Assembly: GCF_964340395.1 (NCBI RefSeq)
Contig: NC_135555.1
Coordinates: forward strand, 9,723,931 to 9,787,930
DNA length: 64,000 nucleotides
Direction: 5' to 3'
Origin: Glandiceps talaboti
Taxonomy: Eukaryota; Hemichordata; Enteropneusta; Spengelidae
This document shows, one piece after another, positions 56,401 through 64,000 of the stretch (position 1 is the first letter of the stretch; each line of letters opens with the position of its first letter). The notes below the pieces were generated by a model. It was not told the DNA's origin. It ran no database searches and worked only from the letters and a program-made list of their open reading frames with translations. A program made the translations under genes and the position numbers.

Positions 56401-58538
56401 CTACAGATCAAGGATGGTAGAACACCTTTGAACTTGAAGAACAACAGAAACCTGCCAAAGCATGGCAGCCTAGGTGGCAAGGATGGTGCTCTTACTGTAC
56501 TTTCTCTATAGTGGGAGAACATTTGCATCTTACTATCTTGATCAAGATTACTTCACCTCTACATTTGCGTATGTGATATTTGCATATGTGATATTTGCGC
56601 ATGTATGTATGTAGTATGTATGTATGTATGTATGTATGTATGTATGTATGTATGTATGTATGTATGTATGTATGTATGTATGTATGTATGTGATAGCCTT
56701 GCGTCAGATTACATGTATCTACTTTGCCCATTTCATGCAGTATTTGATTTCACAATATATTGTAATTTACCTGATAAGAATAGTAAATTCAACATGCATT
56801 TACCGAGTAGTAATGAGATACTATTGGCAATACTTTGAAAGCTGATACTGCCTTAAAAAGACAACTAAAAATTGACAAACTTACATCTTTGGATAGATAT
56901 TACAAAAGCAAACAGGAAGACAATAATCTGGGTCCATGTATGACAACTCTCAGCAACTATAATAACATTTAACTCATCATAGATGGTCAAAATAGAACAA
57001 GAAGGTTGACTAATTCTCATGCATGCCTGCCTATACATATAGTAGACTGTGTATATGTATGTGTAGTGTGTGGAGTGGAAGTCATAGTGTTGGCCAAAAA
57101 ATCAAATTTTTATTTTTCATGACATCCCTATGAGGTAAAATTCCGTCAGGTGACAAGAATTACGACAGAACCTCCATATACTTAAATTACAAATATGTTT
57201 ACTTACATCGTCACAGCTGTCTCCAAAGGTCAAAGGGTTATCATACTGTGAAATCATTGATAAATAATCAAAGTTATTATGGTCATCGGGTCTCTTATAG
57301 TTCAGTCTCATTTCAACATTATTGGACTCTGCTTGACAACCAATATCCTCCTCCTCCTCCTCCTCCTCGTCCTCCACTTCCTCACCCTCATCATCCAACC
57401 TGTTGACATCTTCAATCTCTGCTCCATCTTCATCATTTGTACTCCCACTGCTTTCAAGCTCTCTGTCTTTTGCTTCCTTAGCACGGTACCTCAACTCATA
57501 AAGATGTATATCCTCAATCAGTTTATTAAAGTCTATCATATTAGCGTATTTTGACCGTGCAACCTTTTTCAAAATGTCTTTAACTTTATGACGCCCCGAT
57601 CTGAACGACATCAGTCCAAAGTTGATGATCTCAGCTGCAAGTTTGTCTTCCTCAGTTGGTTCTTCTCGCTCCCTTTCATCATCTGCATCCATATTACTAT
57701 TGCTATGGTTACTATCATCATTACATATGTCATAGCCACCCACAGCTCCTTCAAGGTTTTCATCAATCTCTTCAATTTCATCAATCCATGAGTCGTCATC
57801 GTACTGAACCGAATTCGCATGATGTTCATTATTTGATAAATCCACGTCATCGTGAGAAATATTACAATGACACCGATGAGATGATTCCCTATCAAAACAA
57901 AGACAGTTCCTTCCCTGACCACATTCAACATGACTGTTCACTTCAACATGTCTCCTTTCAAAACTGTCAGTACGATTATTCAAAGCATGCGTGGACAGTT
58001 CCTCGTTATAATCAAGATCATCACCAATGTCACCTTGTATCTCATCAACATGTCCATTCAGTGTATCAATCCTATTAACAACCATCATCTCAGGTTCAAA
58101 GTCATCCAACACACTTGGCCTTGGATTAAGATCATTATCACGATCATTAAAATCATTAGTACTTTCTGTTGTATCAATATCTTCATCGATAAAATCATTC
58201 ATAAAATTTGAATTTTCATATGGTGCGGCAATTCCTTCTTCCATTTCATCAATACCTTCATCAGGGAAGTCAATCCCATTCATTAGCCGATCATCATGTC
58301 CATTACACAAGTGGGGGTTCTGTTCACCTCCATTGGTATTAGGTGGTCGAGGGGGCTCATGACAATAGTTTGTTTCAGGTGACACTGGCCTAGATCTGGC
58401 CAATGCTTCCTGGTCGTCCAAGAGGTCATTGTCCCCTATGTCCTGTATAATTGGGTCAATGTCATCTTCACCATGTTCTCCATCACTCAAATCATTCACA
58501 TGGTGATTTGAACTTGAATGGTTCATACTATGAGCCAT
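52151..58538 (-). CDS. Unrecognised 765-residue protein: acidic N-terminal region plus papain/C39-like cysteine peptidase-type C-terminal domain
   Basis: Six coding exons (58538-57207, 55239-55096, 54183-53940, 53708-53524, 53223-53124, 52443-52151) join with matching phases into 2298 bases. Residues 1-444 are rich in Asp, Glu, Asn and Ser, with a Glu run near 390-400 and a helical basic stretch around 300-365. Residues 465-669 are well-ordered sequence: Gln477, five residues, then Cys483-Gly (IGASACGATA), which is the papain spacing of oxyanion Gln and nucleophile; a hydrophobic strand VVPLATL (575-581); His599 in AWHHQMVHGLG; and IYLTNP with Asn614. The His-x4-Gly and (D/N)P pattern resembles peptidase C39-like domains. 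No signal peptide or membrane segment is seen, so it is probably cytosolic or nuclear. Protease activity is inferred from motifs. A transglutaminase-like or inactive relative remains possible. I do not recognise a vertebrate ortholog. Confidence 0.82.
52640..53040 (+). repeat. Diverged repeat of about 80-110 bp inside introns of the C39-like gene
   Basis: Units have TTCCCCACCAAAATTATGGT or similar, ACAAGGTATGGAAA, ATGCAAGTTTTACCAGG and CTCTGTTACTGATG. Further single units occur at 54570-54660, 54890-55060 and 55270-55390, all in introns of the same gene. Confidence 0.7.
53124..53223 (-). CDS. C39-like gene, exon 5
   Basis: It encodes 33 residues plus one base (VRKYDVLGRWNEETDLTPLM then VHPDKRWAEMNVL) between a TTTACAG acceptor and a GTAAGT donor. 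There is no stop in frame, and it continues cleanly into the terminal exon. Confidence 0.85.
53405..53453. repeat. (CA)/(CG-CA) microsatellite
   Basis: CA and CGCA units lie immediately 3' of exon 4 of the C39-like gene, on the intron side. Confidence 0.9.
53524..53708 (-). CDS. C39-like gene, exon 4 (candidate His and Asn)
   Basis: It encodes GVVPLATLNLQKGQEPGWKI followed by PDAWHHQMVHGLGPDGIYLT and NPL. This is the strand-His-strand-(D/N)P unit expected of the catalytic half of a papain-like fold. It has a phase-1 acceptor (ACACAG) and a GTAAGG donor at phase 0. Confidence 0.88.
53940..54183 (-). CDS. C39-like gene, exon 3
   Basis: It encodes 81 residues plus one base and begins NCLYMCPDIKIV after a TTTCAG acceptor. 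It includes HAPLPEYLFSRSVAGTTHED, GRVYGRFFPFYP and EWLATWM. In C39-like domains the matching region is the helical segment between Cys and the central sheet. Confidence 0.88.
54298..54500. repeat. Dispersed repeat shared with 37180-37370 and partly 55460-55560
   Basis: Both main copies have GAGTAGGGT.GCAT, CACTATCTTGAT.ACAGGG.TGATTA and TGTGTCTATCTT.GT in the same order. The copy at 55460 keeps ATTGATTAGAGTGTGATTGT. Confidence 0.6.
55096..55239 (-). CDS. C39-like gene, exon 2 (candidate nucleophile Cys)
   Basis: It encodes 48 residues with acceptor TTTCAG and donor GTAAGG, phase 0 on both sides. It contains WTFEEAVARQVRQIG followed by ASACGATAIINVL. The Cys preceded six residues earlier by Gln and followed by Gly-Ala is the hallmark of papain-fold bacteriocin-type and related peptidases. 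Confidence 0.88.
56601..56691. repeat. (TATG)n microsatellite
   Basis: It is about 22 tetranucleotide units with one early interruption, in intron 1 of the C39-like gene. Confidence 0.97.
57207..58538 (-). CDS. C39-like gene, exon 1 (acidic region)
   Basis: It encodes 444 residues from ATG at 58538 (A at -3, G at +4, a good context) to DSCDD before a GTAAGT donor. The composition is strongly acidic with many short Asp/Asn-rich repeats. A Cys/His-rich patch (CGQGRNCLCFD through CHCNISH) lies mid-way, and a predicted helix follows (KLAAEIINFGLMSFRSG). The acidic low-complexity part alone cannot identify a family. Confidence 0.88.
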
Positions 58539-58561
58539 TTTTTCGATTCCATAGACTTCAT
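58523..58561 (-). promoter_or_regulatory. Overlapping upstream ORF ahead of the C39-like start codon
   Basis: Two ATGs at 58561 and 58552 (minus strand) share a frame that differs from the main one. It runs 12 codons and stops at TGA inside the main coding sequence. Both upstream ATGs have weak contexts (C or T at -3), while the main ATG is strong, so leaky scanning would be expected if the 5' UTR reaches this far. Confidence 0.4.
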
Positions 58562-59550
58562 CAGGATGAGGTCTAAACCTACCAAAACAATACCTTGTAT
58601 TCCACTGTCACTGAAACAGAATACAAAACAATAGTTTGAAATTGTGATATATATCATTCTGAAGCTGAGCATACAAAATTTTTTGTAATCCCATTTACAC
58701 AGGTATGAAAATCCCTACTACCAGGTAACTTGTACCTTACAGTAGGAGTTAGAAAAGTTTGGGATCCCTGTATATAAAACGCAAACATGTCCTGAAACTG
58801 TCCTGCACTTTTCGTGAGTGTAAATGTGTACATGCACATGTAGCACTTACCATCCCACATGAAAATGGGAAACAGGCCCTCCTGAGGTATATGCTAGGAG
58901 GGATTGCAGCAGGACACCTACATGCATAATGTGTGTATCAATATCTCATGTAAACTTCTAGATGTTACCATGTACATGTATGTAATGAAACAAATGTTCT
59001 ATACAAATTGTATACAAAAAGCAAACAAGATCAGCCAATTATTTGAATTGTTCACATTACAGTATAGTGCTTACAATTGTTATGACAAAAATTTTCTTGT
59101 GAGACCTTTAAAAAAATTCATTTGCCAACTTCCCAAGAGTAAATGATAATTTTCAAGGACTTCAGCACAACGACTGAAATTCAATGATGTATTCATGATC
59201 CAGGTAGGATCATAGATACAGGATGCAAAATTCTTATCAGGATCATAAAATAATTACAATCGTAAGTCCTTCAGAGGAGTTGATAAATATATTTTAAGAG
59301 TTTGATTTTGTAGTAATATGTATATCTATTTTACTTTTTAGATTGAATATAATGAAATACATATAAAAACTATATCATTTTGGAGTATATGTATATATCT
59401 CATGGTTGCTTAAAATTCAAATGTTGATTATAAGGTTTCACTGTACAGTATTTATATACTATTGTAGCTACCAAAAACCAGAAACCTTGGTACCTTGAAC
59501 TGAGTACGACCCACATTTTTAACACGGTAAGGAATACTATTAGTATTACT
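58562..59550. other. Region 5' of the C39-like gene, nothing coding recognised
   Basis: A CTGTTTCAG near 58612 (minus strand) could be the acceptor of a 5' UTR exon that contains the start codon. Otherwise the region is AT-rich and without long open frames. Confidence 0.4.
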
Positions 59551-59636
59551 TGTGTGTGCATACTTGGCGATTCATGTAAATTATTCCACCCTGTTAGTAA
59601 TCAGTCATCTTGGAAAAATTATGTCGTGTCTGACAT

Positions 59637-60699
59637 GTCATGAAATCTTATTACCAATAATAGTATTTATACTAATGATGTTATTAACTGCTCCGAGTCT
59701 GTGCGTCAACTACATGTACACATCAAATGTCTACTCTGGAAAAATCTCCATCCTATCAAAATATATAATTGTTGCAAATGATGACAATAGCGTCACCATC
59801 ATTTCAAATCCAAATTTCTTAAATTTAACAGTAAGCCTACGATGCATAGAGGGAACCCATTTTGCATGTATTGATAATTATCACTGGAATAGTGATTGAA
59901 CATAAAATTGAAATAGCAAAAAAATATCTGACATCGCAGTCCCAACGATGTGTGCATGGGTTCTTTGTTGCATCGTGAGAGCTCGAACTGTGCAAATTCA
60001 ATACCAGGAAGTAGTATACACTGTTTTACTTACACAATGGATCTATCAACTTCATGGATAGACGAACCAAGGGAAAGAATATTGACAAAATCCCCCACTA
60101 GAGAGTGATACAGCTGTCACCCTTTTCGCCACTCTCGAAAATACGGAAGTTGGTGATTACCACCTAGCTCTTTCAAATTTAGATGCAACAATTATCACCT
60201 TAGCTTTTTGGGGGGTTGATTGTTATCCATCAGATACAGAGGCTATCAAATTGAATAACCAATGTTTCAGTTTTATTGATTCCCAAGGTACACGCTTGAT
60301 TTTATGACAAAGCATGTTGATCAACAACGGTGTCCTAAAAAAGAATGACATAAAATGAAAATACTAGGGGATCCCTAGACCAAGATGGCGTCTCGGTGTA
60401 AGCCAATCAGAACGTCGTATTCTGAAGCTTTGTAGTATTTTGCGATGTTGAGAAAGTGAATGTGAATGTGGGGTCTTCTGTCTTTCACCGCACACATTTT
60501 TCAGTAACATGTGAATACGGTTAATGTATGGAAAGATGAAGAACTAAGAGTAAGCTTTCCAACACAAAAAGGGGAAAATATTCTGGATTACGCGGAAATT
60601 GTGGCCGTAGTGCAGTTGTGGACAAGAAGTGTGTACTACGACCTGCTCTCGATCTTTATTTTTATAATAATACTAATTCTGAGTTCATTGTTATTGTGG
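59637..60699 (+). pseudogene. Disrupted open segments resembling an Ig-like type I membrane protein (gene fragment or pseudogene)
   Basis: Three neighbouring plus-strand pieces fit one architecture. Near 59620-59830 there is a start followed by a hydrophobic leader (ILLPIIVFILMMLLTAPSLC). At about 60010-60235 there is a Cys (SSIHC) with Trp 11 residues later (STSW), then VTLFATLENTEVGDYHLAL and TIITLAF, the C-strand, E/F-strand and G-strand rhythm of an Ig V domain. At 60514-60699 a segment ends in a membrane helix (LLSIFIFIIILILSSLLL), with a GTGAGT donor at its end. The Cys-Trp part and the VTLF part are in different frames that meet at an AGAGAG run (60100-60106). The membrane segment has no ATG and no usable acceptor upstream. 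Either unusual splicing, an assembly indel, or decay explains this. Family assignment is inference. Confidence 0.3.
60382..60390 (+). promoter_or_regulatory. YY1-like motif AAGATGGCG
   Basis: The motif matches the YY1 core found just downstream of many metazoan start sites. It sits in a locally GC/CpG-richer patch, with a CCAAT 11 bases further on. The ATG inside it opens only a 16-codon frame. Confidence 0.3.
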
Positions 60700-61963
60700 T
60701 GAGTACTGCTCTTTCTTTACCATTCGCTGAGCGTGACTATGAATCGTCAATTCTTGTAGTGTAGTTTATGTAAGTCTACGTTGTTCGTTTTACCCGTAAA
60801 CGACACGGCCATAGTACGACTATGTTGGTATCCAAAACAACACATGCTGGTTTGCCGACATGCCGGACATGCATTGGGAAAACCTTGATCATTGATGTGC
60901 GACATGAAAATCATGCTGATAGCTGTTAACCCCAACCCACGTTTTTTTCCTAGCCGTTTTCATTAAAAAAATATGTATGGAAATTTTGATAATTGGAATT
61001 ATACTAGTTTTACACAGTCACAAGGATATTGCATGACTGAGGAAACGAAATTGACATAAATTAAGTGAATGGTAGTTTTTGAAGTGAGATGCATAGTAGG
61101 GTTCTCCAGATTGGATAGCAACAAACAATGATAAAGCCATATATGTACACATTTAGCGTTGTTTGGTAAAATTGCAACGGTCATGACATCGACAATGGGA
61201 AGAGTGTGGAAGCAACTACCAGTTTATCTAAACACACTGAATTGGTGAGAGTTATTGACTGAATGGTGAATATTCTGATACCAAAAGCTGAAATTGAAAT
61301 AAAGTACAAATGTCTAAAAATTACTTCAATTAAAATTTTGCAGTAGATGAGTAAATTGATATCACTTATGCTCAATTCCTTGATTAGATTTCCTATGATA
61401 CTCAGTGGGTGACAACCATTGTTGTTACATATATGAGAAGTCTAGACATCATGGATCGAAAGCCTCTTTCTACCAGAAGTTGACAAAAATCTCTACAAGT
61501 TGGGCAAAACAATATTTTGAATTTTCTTTCTAACTGGATAATCCTCTGTAACAGAGAAAATACTTGTCAGCATACTTACAATGAATGATATGTAATAGTT
61601 TAGTGTTGTTGAGAACCTTAAAATTATGTGATGCTGTTGCCATACCCTATGCTATGTCCGTAATATAGTATTTTACATCCCTCTATTTTTCCTATCATTT
61701 CATTTTCCTCCCAATTGTATGACATCCGTATAGTACTGAGGGAGAGAGAGGATAAATGCAAAACATTCTTTTTGTTATTTGTATTTTGTAGATTTGGAAA
61801 ATATGGCTCTTTGAATTCCTACTGTGGATATACACACATTTTAAAAATATCATAAAAGCTCACACAGACAACAGACATTATGAAGAAGAAAAGGAGGTAG
61901 CAGTAATTTATTTCTGATGGGAGCACTCCCTGAGGGACTTTCCTCAATTTGGGATCAGAAACA

Positions 61964-62162
61964 ATGCAACGTATGAAACTCAGAACTGTTTTATTTTTGA
62001 TACTAAGCCTAGCATTAGTTACAAGCACAAGTGTTGATAGCATTGCAACCCAGAGACTCCTACCTCATTCCAGTAATAGCAATTGCCTGGATTCAGCTTC
62101 TAATACAACCAGACCAGCCCAAGTTTTGAAAGTTGATTTCTCAACGGAGGTGGTGAAAAATG
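61964..62162 (+). CDS. Likely first coding exon of a secreted or membrane protein (signal peptide), unidentified
   Basis: From ATG at 61964 (or 61973) it encodes a classical signal peptide, MKLRTVLFLILSLALVTSTS, then a Ser/Asn-rich stretch with an N-glycosylation site (NTT), ending VDFSTEVVKN plus one base before a GTAGGT donor. The 5' leader from a possible acceptor at 61790 contains several short upstream ORFs. One of them, starting with the ATG at 61918, overlaps the start region and ends in TGA at 61976. The rest of the gene presumably lies to the right. I do not recognise the family. Confidence 0.45.
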
Positions 62163-62228
62163 GTAGGTACATTTATTACATTTGTACATTCTTTCAGATT
62201 TCTCATTGATTTCTAATTTGGATTCTAG

Positions 62229-62311
62229 TTAATTACAATGGTACTTCAAGGCTAAAAGTCTTCAGAACTAATGAGAATGATTACAAACACTACACTCGTA
62301 TTTCCAGTGTT
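62229..62311 (+). CDS. Possible second exon of the secreted-protein gene
   Basis: A TTCTAG acceptor and a GTAAGT donor frame an open 83-base segment that joins at phase 1 to the previous exon (NYNGTSRLKVFRTNENDYKH then YTRISSV), with one more glycosylation site. The intron would be only 66 bases, much shorter than others here, so this is tentative. Confidence 0.25.
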
Positions 62312-62462
62312 GTAAGTGGCAATAAATATATTGTATTGGGGTGGTATTACCAGCTTATAATTCCCCAGTTACGAATCTTAGATGTGGTGGCCATGATTAA
62401 ACTTTTGACAGATTTTATTCGCAATTTTCTTTTTTTTCTTTGCACTCTTCATTGTTACCCAT

Positions 62463-62464
<2 letters not shown>

Positions 62465-62494
<30 letters not shown>
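62465..62494 (-). repeat. Poly-T run of 30, a possible poly-A tail of a minus-strand retroposon
   Basis: Thirty T on the plus strand follow (in minus sense) a more complex sequence from about 62700 to 62500. This could be a retrocopy tail or a simple homopolymer. Confidence 0.45.
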
Positions 62495-62499
<5 letters not shown>

Positions 62500-62602
62500 C
62501 TGGTGTAAAGTTTTCCTTAATTAAAATACAGTCCCTCCATCTGATTGAGAGACTGTGTTCATAACAAAGAACACACAACCCTTGATCCCTTCCTATTTTT
62601 AG

Positions 62603-62665
62603 GTGATCTATTACATGTATATTAAGAGTCCCTCCTTCAAACACGGTCACAAGTTCTCCAAATTG
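62603..62665 (+). CDS. Weak candidate third exon
   Basis: A TTTTTAG acceptor and a GTAAAT donor bound 21 open codons (VIYYMYIKSPSFKHGHKFSK and one more), phase 0. It overlaps what may be the body of a poly-A-tailed retroposon on the other strand, which argues against it. Confidence 0.12.
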
Positions 62666-62669
62666 GTAA

Positions 62670-64000
62670 ATCACTTTAGACCAGGAATCTATGTGCAACT
62701 TGATACATGAGTTATTTTAAGATTATTCTGTTATACGAACATATAACAAAAATGATAATTTGTACTTTGGCTTTGGTTTCATATCATATCACCATGGACA
62801 CTTAGTTTTGTTGAGATTCTATCTCTTGATATGGAAACAGATTGTTCAATTGTAATATCAGCTACTTATAACAAGCCTCCACTGTCTATGGTTGTACATT
62901 ATGCATTTTTCATAATTTTACAGCATCAGTTCTCTCCCACCAAACCCCACCCCTCTATACATTGTCTCGACCCCTATCTGTGCGCCCACAATCTAGATTA
63001 TCCTGTGTTTAGCGTGCATGTGTAGGGCATTGGATTTATCAGGTCAAAGTTCATCAGATTGATGAGGTCACTCCAAAGTTACCACTGTAATAATTATATG
63101 TATCATTTGTATCACCTTACATGTGACAGCTTGTCTGGATGTAGATCTTTCACAAAATTTAATATATTTTGTGACAATACAAGCAGTTTTTGAAATGACT
63201 ATCCAAATCTCTTTCATCAGTACAATCGGATATCCTTTTGAATTGATGCATCAATATTGGATTCGCATATTTTATAAATGAACTGCTTTTTTTAATGAAA
63301 TGAAACAGACAGTGTACATTTATAGTACAATGAATCGTGACCTCAAACAAAAAAGGGGAGGGGGGGGGGGGAATAATAATCAACTGTGCCTGTATCCGTT
63401 AACAGTAAAACTATAAAGATATTTTCACTTTGTAATGCATAGATGTATTAACAGTATGAATGAGCAGAAGGGAAAGGGGATTTTTTTTAAATATTGAAAT
63501 GAATAATACCCTCAACATTTCCATTATTTGCAAGATTTAGCATTTCTGTCTGTCAAACAATAAGATATATTTGTATATTTAGTATCAGGGTTCATATATA
63601 CAGTATGGGTACTCATAAACCATAACTCCCTAGAGATGATAGAGCCAACACTCAATGGATGGTCATTATATCACCCACACATTTTTCATTTTGAAAATCA
63701 TGTTTCAGCCCAGTCCTTATCATCGGTTTGATAAAAATTTAATTCAATTCTGATATAAGGAGTATATATTACGGATATTAATATTTTGGTTATTAAAAAA
63801 TGTGAGAGAGACATACATGACTTGATGACATTTTATGATTACACTATATATGCTCATCATGGGAAATCTTATGATTAATGCACAAGTTCTCTTCCACTTC
63901 GGATTCTGATTCAGAAACTGTCCAAACTGACAGTTTTCAAACAAATCACATGTCCTTCTTCAGTGTCTAAACTGGAGACGACAGAATGATTCAAATTTAG
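62670..64000. other. Right end, no supported gene
   Basis: It probably belongs to an intron of the plus-strand secreted-protein gene. It includes a G run at 63358-63371. A TTTTACAG-preceded open segment at 62931-63025 has no support beyond being open. Confidence 0.35.

Noticed and set aside
57279-58362. Plus-strand frames antisense to the acidic exon
   Set aside because: They mirror the Asp/Glu-rich coding exon (runs of Ile, Ser, His); the minus-strand reading has splice sites and a strong start.
60041-60112. Separate small gene starting MDLSTSW
   Set aside because: The ATG is internal to a longer open segment with a Cys upstream; more likely part of the disrupted Ig-like unit.
62378-62698. 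Minus-strand frame of 106 codons with a poly-Lys run
   Set aside because: The Lys run is the translated A tail; the rest has no recognised domain.
62931-63025. Terminal exon starting HQFSPTKPHP after TTTTACAG
   Set aside because: Open by chance over about 30 codons; composition and lack of conserved features do not support it.

Overview
This window looks like nuclear DNA of a marine invertebrate. The genes are split by GT-AG introns, the sequence is AT-rich, and it is crowded with microsatellites, minisatellites, SINEs and MITE-like elements. Short palindromes of the TACATGTA type recur throughout. The EXOSC7 protein is close to the human one, which fits a deuterostome or lophotrochozoan, but the species cannot be fixed from the sequence alone.

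Three genes can be modelled with matching splice phases. (1) The 5' part of a ZDHHC3/ZDHHC7-type palmitoyltransferase lies on the minus strand: coding exons at 44184-44075, 41294-41132 and 7492-7307, with an intron of about 33.6 kb between the second and third. The DHHC catalytic exons were not found and probably lie left of base 1. (2) EXOSC7, a subunit of the RNA exosome ring, is complete on the plus strand in five exons (44517-49026, 290 residues). It is divergent from the ZDHHC gene, with about 330 bp between the start codons and a palindromic CRE in between. (3) A minus-strand gene of six coding exons (58538-52151, 765 residues) has a long acidic N-terminal region and a C-terminal part with a Gln-x5-Cys, His and Asn-Pro layout like papain/C39-type cysteine peptidases. 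I do not recognise it as a named gene, and it is the best candidate here for an undescribed protein.

Right of 59.5 kb the plus strand holds a cluster of short open segments that together resemble a signal peptide, an Ig-like domain and a membrane anchor but are broken by stops and frame changes. Further right is a likely 5' exon of a secreted or membrane protein (61964-62162).

The long ZDHHC intron is a museum of repeats. It holds a 54-bp satellite carried by a dispersed element (four places, one inverted), a 59-bp minisatellite in another dispersed repeat, a 40-bp minisatellite split by a SINE with target duplication, and a 381-bp MITE with 9-bp target duplications. It also holds a hAT-like MITE, an inverted-repeat element whose loop encodes a remnant of a retroelement-like protein, and a 31-bp array of POU octamer motifs. 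No rRNA, functional tRNA, CRISPR or prokaryotic features were seen.
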